Origin: Pseudoalteromonas luteoviolacea DSM 6061
GTDB taxonomy: Bacteria; Pseudomonadota; Gammaproteobacteria; Enterobacterales; Alteromonadaceae
DNA: 63,251 nt
Direction: 5' to 3'
Assembly (NCBI RefSeq): GCF_001625655.1
Contig: NZ_AUYB01000080.1
Location: 1-63,251, forward strand
In this document: piece by piece, positions 46,602 to 55,351 of the stretch
Numbering within the stretch: the stretch's first letter is position 1
Layout of the letters: each line of letters opens with the position of its first letter
Notes under the pieces: model-generated
Database searches by the model: none
What the model saw: only the letters and a program-made list of their open reading frames with translations
Told to the model about the DNA's origin: nothing
Position numbers and translations under genes: made by a program

Positions 46602-46967
46602 GTCATGTTTTCCTTTTGAAAGGCTATTTCAAATTTACATTTTCAATAAACAGGCTCGTCTAAATGTGTTCGCTAGCCCGAATAAAAGTTAACAAAGTGT
46701 AAAAACCAAAAGCTTCAAGATCAAATTAATAAATGTCATATTCCCTATCTCAATGCGGTTCTTTTGATTGCTGATAAAACCCTCAATTTTTTAAAAAACA
46801 TATTTATAATTCTGATTGAATAGACAAATTGACCACCTACATAACGTCAAAAAACTTGGAGCAACCATCAAAAAATAATTCACATTAAATTCACACATAC
46901 TCATTGATTCACGCTGCAACGATCAATATAATAATGATTCTCATTTTTATTAAAGGATAATAACTAG
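46602..46967. other. Divergent regulatory region with Fur box
   Basis: 366 bases between the divergent cupin gene and the gene at 46968. Apart from the Fur-like box at 46930-46948, no gene or structure is seen. Confidence 0.5.
46930..46948 (+). promoter_or_regulatory. Fur box
   Basis: AATAATGATTCTCATTTTT matches the 19-base Fur consensus at 14 positions and lies about 20 bases before the ATG at 46968. Confidence 0.7.
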
Positions 46968-47864
46968 ATGAAATTAATTCCTGTACTGTTACTCTTGCTC
47001 CTATCTGTACCAGCTTTTGCAAAGCAACCAATTCGTGTCGTAGATATCGGCGTGATAGGCCTAGCTTCTCACGATCTGTTTCAATGGAACGCTCAGACTC
47101 GTGAAAACGAAGAAAATGGACGCTTTGACTTAAGTACTATCTTTGACTTTGCCAACGGCACAAAAATATACCAGGGAGGAAACCCTAAAAACTCTTCAAA
47201 TGCCGCTGTCTACTCGGTTACACAAAATCTAGTAAGTTTTTATGCCGGTAAAAAAGCAACCCTTCTGATGTCTAGAGAGGTGACTGAAGAGCAGGCCCAT
47301 ATAATCGCCAGAAGGCAAACCAATGAGTTCTTCATCGCGATGGTGAAAGAGTCGTACCAACGTTTTACAAATGCGAGATTCCCAACTTACGCCCTTGCTC
47401 AAAGCGTAACTGACGAAGAACAGGGAGTAATGCGTGCACTCCATGATATTTTACCGGGTAAAATAAACATCAACCGCAACCTTACTCAAGAAGTGTTGGA
47501 AGTCACCGATTTTAAACTTGCAATGACTCAGCTCTCTCCCACTGAGATGATGCAAAACGTGAAATTTTTTGACGGCAAATACGATGAGGAATACTTACAC
47601 GTTGTTATCCCTGGGTTCCCTGATCCAAGAATCATCAATTTAAAAGAGATAGACCAAGCTTTTATTGCGGAGCAAACGAGTTATAACTTGGACAACATGC
47701 TTAGAGAACTGCACATCTATGGCAAATTTCCTTTCTTTGGTAGCCTTGTTGATTTCACAAGTTTTGGTTATCACTTAGAAAACCTATTTGCTAAAGGCAT
47801 TTGTAACAAATATGCCGATGGTAGCCCTAACCCTTGGAATACGATTGCAATAGATTGTTACTAG
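46968..47864 (+). CDS. Secreted protein of unknown function, probably iron-regulated
   Basis: 298 residues with a signal peptide (MKLIPVLLLLLLSVPAFA). The body is mixed alpha/beta with no recognised domain. Early motif IRVVDIGVIGLASHDLFQW and the middle TQNLVSFYAGKKATLLMSREV may be useful search handles. Two Cys near the end (GICNKY and the last CY) could pair. The Fur box predicts expression under iron limitation. It is monocistronic and not beside a TonB receptor. Confidence 0.75.
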   Translation: MKLIPVLLLLLLSVPAFAKQPIRVVDIGVIGLASHDLFQWNAQTRENEENGRFDLSTIFDFANGTKIYQGGNPKNSSNAAVYSVTQNLVSFYAGKKATLLMSREVTEEQAHIIARRQTNEFFIAMVKESYQRFTNARFPTYALAQSVTDEEQGVMRALHDILPGKININRNLTQEVLEVTDFKLAMTQLSPTEMMQNVKFFDGKYDEEYLHVVIPGFPDPRIINLKEIDQAFIAEQTSYNLDNMLRELHIYGKFPFFGSLVDFTSFGYHLENLFAKGICNKYADGSPNPWNTIAIDCY

Positions 47865-48240
47865 TGGGTAGATTTCACTGATCAAAACCTTGCGCTTTGA
47901 TTGTCTTGATGGAATATACTCTGGCGCAACTTCATTTAGAGTAAAAAGAAGTTGCGCATCGTATGGTGTTGGGTTCCAGCCATTACCCTGCAAATCTGGT
48001 ATTTACTTTGAAATCCACATAATTATTAAACTAAATAATATAAAGTAAAACACCGTTGTAATCATGGCTCATGCTGCCCACCCTAAAAAGCTTTATGTAT
48101 CAGCTTTATAGAATTCACTTAAACTTTCATACATCCTCACTAACCCTTATACGTCGATATCCGCTATTAAAGGCATACAGAAATATCCGAAGATAGGCAC
48201 CAGTCGCGGCGTGGTGTCCAATTGTTGTGCAATGTATTGC
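47865..48240. other. Intergenic region between convergent genes
   Basis: 376 bases without a supported gene; holds the inverted repeat at 47924-47957. Confidence 0.5.
47924..47957. repeat. Perfect 10-bp inverted repeat
   Basis: GCGCAACTTC and GAAGTTGCGC around a 14-base spacer, 60 bases past the stop of the Fur-box gene. No T-run; may be a terminator or RNA end. Confidence 0.7.
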
Positions 48241-48849
48241 TTATTGCTCTTCACGCAACACAGCTTTAATTTGGTTACTGATACTTTGAGCATATTGGCA
48301 CGCAGGATCTTCAATACCATTTTTACAGCTAACCTTAAGCACTTCTAAGGCTCTATTAAAATCTCTTTCAACGCCTTGTCCTTGGGCAAGGTAAGCTCCG
48401 AACATCGTGCAGCCCCACTCATCTTTTTGGGAACACGCAAGTTCAAAGGTTTTAACTGCACAATCTAAAGATGCATCACCATTATACTTTATTAAACCTG
48501 AAGCTCTGTTTGTACAGGCACTAACTAGGCCTAATTTACATGCTTTAGAAAACAAAGCTTCGGAGTAATACTCGCTCTCTAAATTGTTTTGCGTGTAATT
48601 TGCTAAAGAAGAACAATAATTGGCATCCCCTTTATTGCAAAGCTCCAAGCATAGAGAAGCATTGACTGAGCAGTATTCTATAAAGTTTTTGTAAGCTACG
48701 TTCGATTTAGGAAAAAATTCTACAGGGCATTGAGACACAAGTGTTCGGTAACTTTTATCACTGTCAATTTTCTTAACAACATCATCTAAGCTCTGCTCTC
48801 CTGCAAATGCATTGATTGAGAGAAACATGAGTAAAAATATATATTTCAT
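48241..48849 (-). CDS. Exported Sel1-like repeat, Cys-rich protein
   Basis: 202 residues with a signal peptide (ends near NAFAG). About four Sel1-like helical pairs (SKACKLGLVSACTNRASGL, FELACSQKDEWGCTMFGAYLAQGQGV) carry paired Cys, as in periplasmic Sel1 proteins of the Helicobacter Hcp type. Likely a protein-interaction scaffold in the periplasm. Confidence 0.8.
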   Translation of the reverse strand: MKYIFLLMFLSINAFAGEQSLDDVVKKIDSDKSYRTLVSQCPVEFFPKSNVAYKNFIEYCSVNASLCLELCNKGDANYCSSLANYTQNNLESEYYSEALFSKACKLGLVSACTNRASGLIKYNGDASLDCAVKTFELACSQKDEWGCTMFGAYLAQGQGVERDFNRALEVLKVSCKNGIEDPACQYAQSISNQIKAVLREEQ

Positions 48850-49016
48850 AGGCTACCTCTGCTTATATACCGCCACAATAAAAGCGAAATATACTTGTAA
48901 AAATTTAAAGGCAACAATATATACTAAAAAGCTATTAATTTAGTCATATCCAAAAATTCAGCAATATTTTAATTCATTTTTAGTTATCACCAGCATATCG
49001 TCAATTACTTCACCGC

Positions 49017-49277
49017 TTAGCTCGAGACCCAACAGTAATAACCAGTTTCTTCGTCATCAAGCATGATATTCAAGTAGGTTTCTATATATACTATTGACCT
49101 ATTTTCATCTTTAAAACAAAGCTTATGAGCAGAAAAATTGAATTCAGATTTTTTAGTAATTGAGTTATCAATCTCAAAATCTTCAGATTCAGCCCACTGC
49201 CTCGCCCCCTCATGGGCACGTGATTCAATGTTATGCTCAATCACAAATTTACTTAGGCTGCCCAGCAACTCTTCCAT
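49017..49277 (-). CDS. Small protein, unknown
   Basis: 86 residues from the ATG at 49277; an open TTG 18 codons earlier is less likely. Acidic, ends GYYCWVSS. No family or clear ribosome site; moderate support from codon pattern only. Confidence 0.5.
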   Translation of the reverse strand: MEELLGSLSKFVIEHNIESRAHEGARQWAESEDFEIDNSITKKSEFNFSAHKLCFKDENRSIVYIETYLNIMLDDEETGYYCWVSS

Positions 49278-49387
49278 TCTTAAATTACCATTCTGTTTGT
49301 AAAGTGCAGTAAAGATGCATTGAAACACCAACTTTCGCTATTATCATTGCCTTAATTTTATTCACATGTATGTGTACATAGCCAAGC

Positions 49388-49693
49388 CTATTTAGGTTGC
49401 GATTTTTTAAGCTCGGTATATTTTAGAAAGCATGCAGCCAACACAATAACGCATGCGCCCTTTAACATTAAAAGCTCTAAAGGTCGCCACCAGGCCCCTG
49501 TTTGAGCTTCAATGATATCTGATATTCCAAAAACAAAAAACGTAATAGACGCGACAACCATGGTTTTAAAATACTTATCTGCTCTTCCTGTTTTGAGCGC
49601 CACAAAGAATAGCACAATGGAAATAGCAAACCACAAACATGACTCTATGTAATTAAACTCGGTAATGGTCATCACTAAACCTGATACCTCCAT
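49388..49693 (-). CDS. Small membrane protein, unknown
   Basis: 101 residues, three helices. AGG precedes the ATG at 49693; a second ATG seven codons on is possible. Family not recognised. Confidence 0.58.
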   Translation of the reverse strand: MEVSGLVMTITEFNYIESCLWFAISIVLFFVALKTGRADKYFKTMVVASITFFVFGISDIIEAQTGAWWRPLELLMLKGACVIVLAACFLKYTELKKSQPK

Positions 49694-49907
49694 AAAAACC
49701 TGAACTCATTTAACTAACCTTGTATAGAAAAAGCAAAACAGTGAGTTTACTACATAGAGCTGGAATAAGCCCGCTTACATCCTAGCAATTGAGCTGTTCA
49801 ATAACTCATGTTATTTGGAAGCTTATTTAATTAAAAATCTAAAATAACAAATTTAGAATTTAAACCACCAAGAAAACCGATTACCAGATGTGAAAATATA
49901 ACTAACT

Positions 49908-50126
49908 TTATATTTTACCAACATAAAAGAAACTAAAACACATTTCGATTAAAATAACAAATACGCCAAAGCCTGAGAAGGCAAACCAAAATAAAGCTCC
50001 AATTCCAAAATAAGGAATAACAAAAAATAATAAATATCATTATTAACTTGAAGTGATTTTTTACCAAAAAAAATAACCACTAAAAAAGCTTACGAGTAGA
50101 AAATACCAAACTGAAACTATGGCCAT
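49908..50126 (-). pseudogene. Possible decayed small membrane protein gene
   Basis: Minus-strand ATG at 50126 reads a hydrophobic start (MAIVSVWYFLLVSFFSGYFF) into a T-run, where a shift of one base is needed to go on. A second shift near 50030 leads to a strongly hydrophobic end (IPYFGIGALFWFAFSGFGVF...) closing at a TAA at 49908. No single frame covers it. Two frameshifts suggest a pseudogene; T-run sequencing errors or chance in A+T-rich DNA are alternatives. Confidence 0.3.
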
Positions 50127-50382
50127 TTATTTTTTGACAAAATTCATCGATACATTACGCTGTGGTACTATTGATATAGACCCACTTTACTACATTAAAC
50201 TTTCTCTCTGAAAGCTTAAGTTAGTATACTACGTTCAAATCTGACGTGTTATTTTTTAGTTTAACTTTACATTTATATTATAGTTTTATTTAAACACCTT
50301 TTGAATTCCCTCTCGGCTTAAATAAAAACTATACCTTTTAAGCTCCAATTCTCAAAATCTCTAACAATGCTGAAAATTAATC

Positions 50383-50480
50383 GTTCAAGCTTAACTCCTA
50401 ACTTAACGTATATTCAATCAGAAGCAAAGAAAGCTTGAACTTAGGGAACAGAAGTTAGAGCACTAACAGCTCGTTAAGTG
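50383..50480. repeat. Interlocking inverted repeats
   Basis: GTTCAAGCTT (50383-50392) pairs perfectly with AAGCTTGAAC (50431-50440). CTAACTT (50398-50404) pairs with AAGTTAG (50452-50458), crossing the first stem. A third pair CACT-AAC (50461-50467)/GTTAAGTG (50473-50480) follows. It lies just past the stop of the lipoprotein gene at 50498. Confidence 0.6.
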
Positions 50481-50497
50481 CCTGCCCACCACTCTGG

Positions 50498-51031
50498 TTA
50501 TGACCCACAATGTGAGGGATTAACTTTTTTAGCTTCTATTTTTACTGGCTTATTGTTCACCAACTTATACACCGAAACTTTACAAGACTGGAAGGCCACG
50601 CCAGTCCACAGTGCCGAAATGCCTTTTCCTCCAATTCGTTCATTAACCAGTACATAATTACTTCCAAGTTCAGGTACGAAACTAACAAAAGGCCAGCACG
50701 ATTTTTCCCAGCCTGAATTGTACCACTTGATAATTGACGTCACTATAATAGACTCGTTTGCTGGTACTTGAATTTTGGTGCTTCGTTCATTTTCACCAAA
50801 TGCGCTTTTTAGCCCAGAAGGTGTGCAAACTACTGGCTCTCCACTAAAAGGAACGCCCTTTTTAGTTTCATATTTTTTATCCGCGCTAAATTCAATGGTG
50901 GCAATTTTTTGCTCTTCGGTATTTTCATATTTTGGGAGCTTTGTACCAAAAGCTTGTTCTGACAATGAAGTAGTAGCACAACCAGCTAATGTAAATAAAG
51001 AAAATACAACTACCGACGCTTTAAATTTCAA
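50498..51031 (-). CDS. Lipoprotein, unknown
   Basis: 177 residues starting at TTG (AGGAG 6 bases upstream, no ATG available). Lipobox TLAGC, mature Cys near residue 18. Beta-rich body with Cys in VVCTPSG, SCWPF, QSCKV and a final HCGS, probably disulfide-bonded. Not recognised. Confidence 0.72.
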   Translation of the reverse strand: MKFKASVVVFSLFTLAGCATTSLSEQAFGTKLPKYENTEEQKIATIEFSADKKYETKKGVPFSGEPVVCTPSGLKSAFGENERSTKIQVPANESIIVTSIIKWYNSGWEKSCWPFVSFVPELGSNYVLVNERIGGKGISALWTGVAFQSCKVSVYKLVNNKPVKIEAKKVNPSHCGS

Positions 51032-51559
51032 ACTTATCTCCTAATAGGCTTTCATTAATGGCAATACCTGGGTTAAGTAGCAAGCAACACTTAACATAGA
51101 ATAGACGAATGCTTGACAACTCCAACTTTAAATCATAATAAAATTAATTAATTATAAACCTAGTAGCACGCCTTTTATTTTTACATTATTATACTTTACC
51201 TACAACCTATAAAAATCCATTTACTTCCACCAAGCCGCACCACCAATTAAAAGAAAAGACCAAAGCCAAACAAAGAACCCCCACATTCAATATAAAATTA
51301 AAAATTAAAAATTAAAAATTAAAAATTAAAAATTATTTAAAATAATAAATAAAAAAACAATACGGAATTACAAATTTTATATTTATACAAACAAAGCCAC
51401 ACATATGTAACAACATTAGATTAATAAAGGCAGTGCGATACAGAACAAAAAACAGTCTAAAAAGTAAATGGATACAATGTAAGGTCACGCTATACTTACC
51501 TACCACTTTGCCAGTTAAGGCTATAAAACCAAACATTAATAGTCTTAGTGAGGTAGTTA
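51032..51559. other. A+T-rich spacer with simple repeat
   Basis: 528 bases with the heptamer repeat at 51294-51335. A 67-codon frame at 51333-51536 is not supported. Confidence 0.5.
51294..51335. repeat. Simple tandem repeat (AAAATTA)6
   Basis: Six exact heptamer copies in a row. Such tracts are prone to slippage. Confidence 0.95.
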
Positions 51560-52105
51560 TTATGCGTTTCTATATTTCCAGTTGCGTTTTTCTACGGTTC
51601 TAACATTATCTATGCCTTTCAGCTCTTCTAAATATGCAATTAAATCACGTAGCTCCTTATCGCATTGATTACCTTCAAACCTGCAAACTCTAACTAAGTT
51701 TCCATAATTCCTTATTAGCTTTTTCGGTGTATCATCGACCATAATCATCGCATCTAAGTTAAAGCCTTGCCTCTTTACCTTTTTAAGATCTTTAACATAA
51801 AACCAATCATAATATTCCAGGTCAAACTTTCTCACACACCGGCGTCTAGCCCAAACAAACTCTAGATCGTGGTCTCCACCAAAAAGGTGAGACACGATCG
51901 TTTCTGCATATAGTTCGTTTGATGACGTCCAAACTGCAACTAAAAACTCTCTAAGACAATAATCTAAAAACTCTTTTAAGTGCGGCCGCTCATATACGTA
52001 ATACTGACCAGCAACGAAGCTATGCTCAATTGCTAGCTTCTTTTCTGTTGCGTAAATCAAGGTCTCATCTAAATCTAAAATCAGTAGTTTCTTCTCTTTT
52101 GACAA
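51560..52105 (-). CDS. FCP1/SCP-like HAD phosphatase
   Basis: 181 residues starting at TTG, with AAGGTGG 7 bases upstream. The DxDxT motif is Asp11-Leu-Asp13-Glu-Thr15, followed by VYERPHLKEFLDY, the VWTSS motif and MVDDTPKK. These place it in the NLI-interacting-factor branch typical of eukaryotic CTD phosphatases. Bacterial members are scattered; substrate unknown. Likely a cytoplasmic phosphoprotein or small-molecule phosphatase. Confidence 0.85.
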   Translation of the reverse strand: MSKEKKLLILDLDETLIYATEKKLAIEHSFVAGQYYVYERPHLKEFLDYCLREFLVAVWTSSNELYAETIVSHLFGGDHDLEFVWARRRCVRKFDLEYYDWFYVKDLKKVKRQGFNLDAMIMVDDTPKKLIRNYGNLVRVCRFEGNQCDKELRDLIAYLEELKGIDNVRTVEKRNWKYRNA

Positions 52106-52314
52106 CGGTGTACCACCTTACTAAAGCACCTAAATAAATGACGAGGAAGCCGGACCGCTTTGCTACCTAAGAATAGGCATCAAGCAAAGTAGTCATTTTC
52201 AACTAATAAATGACACCCCTTCACGCTTCCTATTGGTAATCCCCCCTAACTCCATGGAGCCTGCAGCATCACGTTATGCTGAGTGTGATGCTTTGTTTAC
52301 TTGTAAAATTTGAC

Positions 52315-52722
52315 TTACCTTTGAACTAAACTGAACCAGTTTCCTGAGTTGTCTGTTGCTAGGGCTTCAATACCATATAGCTGCTTTGTCGGTGGCTGAA
52401 TAAACTCCACGCCTTTAGCTACAAGTTCCTCATACGTTTCTTGGCAATTGTCCGTTTCAAAAACGCCTGCACCAAATGCTCCCTCTGCGATTAGACTTCG
52501 TATTTTTTGTGCAGAATCTTTGGTGAACATTGGTCCCTCTTTTGGTTCTGCCAATACCAACTGAAGCTCAGGTTTAGATTTCGGGTAAACTGTTAACCAC
52601 CGAAAACCGCCCTCTACTTTCATATCATCGCCAATCTCGAAGCCTAGCTTACCTTTATAAAAATCAAGAGCCTCGTCCTGATTAAGTACATATATTGTTG
52701 CATGCGCTATGGATGTGATCAT
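52315..52722 (-). CDS. VOC family protein (glyoxalase-like)
   Basis: 135 residues with two beta-alpha-beta-beta-beta modules. The first (AHATIYVLNQDEALDFYKGKLGFEI) and the end (GIEALATDNSGNWFSLVQR) are typical of stand-alone VOC proteins. It follows the AraC gene by 71 bases on the same strand; likely its target. Confidence 0.88.
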   Translation of the reverse strand: MITSIAHATIYVLNQDEALDFYKGKLGFEIGDDMKVEGGFRWLTVYPKSKPELQLVLAEPKEGPMFTKDSAQKIRSLIAEGAFGAGVFETDNCQETYEELVAKGVEFIQPPTKQLYGIEALATDNSGNWFSLVQR

Positions 52723-52793
52723 ATCTACATTTCCTGTTGTTGATTCACCTTTATCTTATAGAAATAAGCAAAGTGATGTTTCTCCAATATTGC

Positions 52794-53213
52794 TCATTTA
52801 ACCAATTTGCCCAAAAAGTGGTAGGCATAACAAGCCGGTATTGCCTGCACAGGAAAACAATATGCTTCAGAAGACAAAGACCAAAGCTTACGGCGGTATA
52901 ATGTAGGAGCCAAACCCGTTTGCTTTAAAAACAACGATGAAAAGCTGCCAAGGCTTACGTAACCCACCTTCTCGCAAACTTCCGAGACACTGTAATTTTC
53001 CGTTATCAGTATTTTCTTAGCTTCTTGGATTCTAAGTCGAATTAAAAACTCGTTGGGCGTTTCTCCATAAGTCTCCTTGAATACACGCAAAAAGTGATAT
53101 GGAGACATATAAGAGCTCTCAGCTATAACAGATAGGTTAAGCGGAGTTTGAAAGTTACCTGCGATATAGTCTCTACTAAGATTCAATCTTTTAAGTTTAC
53201 TGTGCTTAGCCAT
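52794..53213 (-). CDS. Short AraC family regulator
   Basis: 139 residues: an AraC DNA-binding domain at the N-terminus (ESSYMSPYHFLRVFKETYG, then VCEKVGYVSLGSFSSLFLK) and a short C-terminal tail, with no ligand domain. Such short AraC proteins often precede VOC or DoxX genes, as here. Confidence 0.88.
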   Translation of the reverse strand: MAKHSKLKRLNLSRDYIAGNFQTPLNLSVIAESSYMSPYHFLRVFKETYGETPNEFLIRLRIQEAKKILITENYSVSEVCEKVGYVSLGSFSSLFLKQTGLAPTLYRRKLWSLSSEAYCFPVQAIPACYAYHFLGKLVK

Positions 53214-53470
53214 AAAGTATCTTTATTCATCCATGTAAAATAAAAAACTAGATTTCTATAATAAAGCTCCCTTTAGAGGTAAATTTAACTCTTTGCGTAT
53301 TTATTAAACTAAATTTATCAACTCAACTTCATCCAGTTTACTGGACAGAGTTATTATTACCTTTCCCACACACTCGCTTCAGAGCGTCTATTAAAGGCAT
53401 ATTTTTAAAATTAACCAGCTGCTTACTAACTGTTTCTCTAGTAAATTTATTAGCATTTCTAACTACCAAA

Positions 53471-53854
53471 TTATAAGCTGCTATTCTTTGAGTGCACGAC
53501 ATTCAGAATAATAACCGTAAAGGCAATCAGTGGAATGTTGGTAGTTACAGGGTTGAACGCTTCGACTAATAGTTGAGGTTGTAGCGCAGCCACAGCTAAA
53601 AGTAGCCCAACCAGAGCCACAATATTTAATACTAAAACAGTTTTAACTTTGTAAAAGCAAAAGAATACAATTGCCCAGATAACCTCAGCGACACCAGCCG
53701 CCTTAATAAATATGTAGGTTAGCTCCTCTCCCAAGCCTGCGCTAGCAGACATTAATTGCTCAAGAGGTGCTATTTGTATTAGCTTTGGTGCTAAACCATG
53801 ATACAGCCAGCTGAACGTAATGATGTACCTTGCGATTTGAACAGCAACCAACAT
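53471..53854 (-). CDS. DoxX-like membrane protein
   Basis: 127 residues, four helices. IARYIITFSWLYHGLAPKLI and AAGVAEVIWAIVFF match the DoxX-like family. Role unknown, sometimes redox-linked. It lies upstream of the araC-VOC pair, separated by about 260 bases. Confidence 0.8.
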   Translation of the reverse strand: MLVAVQIARYIITFSWLYHGLAPKLIQIAPLEQLMSASAGLGEELTYIFIKAAGVAEVIWAIVFFCFYKVKTVLVLNIVALVGLLLAVAALQPQLLVEAFNPVTTNIPLIAFTVIILNVVHSKNSSL

Positions 53855-53945
53855 ATTCTCCTTTACTTATAAAACAATCCTATTAGATATCACACTTAAG
53901 ATGGGCAAGACCCGTAAGTTTGTTACCCTAATTACTTTTTATCTA

Positions 53946-54317
53946 TTAATTATTCAATTTCCAAACAAGCTTATCTTGATATTCAACCTTCACTAACTTA
54001 CCGTTTAGTAGCGCGGGTTTAAATCTCCAAAACTTTAAAGCACGTAACCCCTCAAATTCAAAAACCCCTTTTGGTGAAGACTCAATGACCTCAATATTTT
54101 CTAACGCTCCTCGGTGGTTTATGACAGCTCTAAATTTTAAGTAACCCTCAATGCTTTGCTCAAAAGCATCTGTAGGGTATTTAGGCTCAATTTTAACCAC
54201 CCACTTAGCAGGTGAATCCGTTTCCGTGTTTACGTAAATAATATTTGAGCTGGTATCTATGTGTGTGCTACTGCAGCCCGCCAATACAAAAACGAAAAAT
54301 AAAACGAAATATTTCAA
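53946..54317 (-). CDS. Lipoprotein with TonB C-terminal-like domain
   Basis: 123 residues starting at TTG (GGAG 6 bases upstream). Lipobox LAGC, mature Cys near 15. The rest is a TonB-C fold (PKYPTDAFEQSIEGYLKFRAV, then GLRALKFWRFKPA). There is no membrane-spanning Pro-rich stalk, so it cannot act as a normal TonB; it may bind an outer-membrane partner. Confidence 0.8.
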   Translation of the reverse strand: MKYFVLFFVFVLAGCSSTHIDTSSNIIYVNTETDSPAKWVVKIEPKYPTDAFEQSIEGYLKFRAVINHRGALENIEVIESSPKGVFEFEGLRALKFWRFKPALLNGKLVKVEYQDKLVWKLNN

Positions 54318-54715
54318 AGGTCACTCCAAAAATAGCACTGCACTAAAACGGTAAAAAACAGTTAATTGTCATTTTTAAGGTGCGAACAAAGCCAACTGTT
54401 TTTTGCTCGCACTTATAATTTGATTTGTTAGATTGATTTTCCATGTAACCCACAACAGAACCAATAAAGCTCATGTTTATTTGGATCAATAAAATAAATA
54501 ACGCATTTGCAAGCCACCTGCAAAGCGACAAGTACAATCTCTATTTAGCATACCTAAAAGAGCACTACCTATCAAAAATGGCAATACAAACCTTGTCTCT
54601 TTAGGTCTAACACTGACGAATCAATTCAAAAAGCCTGCCTCACAAAAAATATGTATTGCAATACAGGTGACTACAAATAACATTACGCAACTGCTGCGTG
54701 CGCTTGTAGTGTAGT
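54318..54715. other. Spacer with no supported gene
   Basis: 398 bases. A 64-codon minus frame (54343-54537) is weak and unsupported. Confidence 0.45.
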
Positions 54716-54949
54716 TTACCCACAATACCACGCCTTAGCTTCGTGGAGCGTTCTAGCAATCTCAATTAGATTATCTGAATCTAAATTTCTACCCATAGTG
54801 CCAATTTCTATCTTTGTAAGATATTCAGCTATCTCTTGCTCATTGGCATCAGAAATTAGTAGTTTAAACACTCGGCTCACATAATCACGATACTCGTCCC
54901 TTGCGGCTGGAATATTTTTGCAGTCCAACGGATCCCAAAGATAAAACAA
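54716..54949 (-). CDS. Small conserved protein, uncertain start
   Basis: 77 residues counted from a TTG at 54949. LWDPLDCKNIPAARDEYRDYV and DANEQEIAEYLTKIEIGTMG match a family of small cytoplasmic proteins. The family usually begins a few residues before the WDP motif; in-frame codons upstream to 54970 are open but contain only ATT/TTG, with the nearest ATG out of frame. The start may be non-ATG or the gene may be shifted. Confidence 0.6.
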   Translation of the reverse strand: MFYLWDPLDCKNIPAARDEYRDYVSRVFKLLISDANEQEIAEYLTKIEIGTMGRNLDSDNLIEIARTLHEAKAWYCG

Positions 54950-55351
54950 AATTTCATCTACTACTTTTAAAAGTTACTCTTGCGAATGCTTCACTATTAA
55001 ATCACTTTACTAAATAACCCCGTAAATATACGGCAATAATAATCAGCTGTAACTTTTGGGGAACAAAACCGTACACTATAGATTGTCTAATTTTAGCTTT
55101 ACCTAATAGACAACGGCCATTCAACAATAGCCACTCCCTTACGATAATAACTGGCTAGCAATGCCCTTTCAAAAGGAAAATACCAATTACAAATTAACAT
55201 TGGTTCCCTGTTAATTTTTCTTCTGCTGTGTAGAAAATAATTATTCCAATCTCTTGAATTTTTGTAATGATTTGTAATGTTCTTTTGGCCAATTAAGCAT
55301 ACATTTAATCTCGAATTGTGTAGTGCTAATCATTAAACAAGGAGATTAATC
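54950..55351. other. Divergent spacer
   Basis: 402 A+T-rich bases between the small protein and lectin genes; promoters expected, nothing else visible. Confidence 0.45.

Larger units (their letters stand above)
49694..50497. other. Long A+T-rich spacer
   Basis: 804 bases. Holds the decayed membrane gene at 49908-50126 and the interlocking inverted repeats at 50383-50480; otherwise nothing supported. Confidence 0.5.

Noticed and set aside
51333..51536. 67-codon minus-strand frame ending in the heptamer repeat
   Set aside because: Hydrophobic by A+T bias only; no start context or homology that I recognise.
54343..54537. 64-codon minus-strand frame
   Set aside because: Weak start, no domain; composition follows the A+T-rich spacer.
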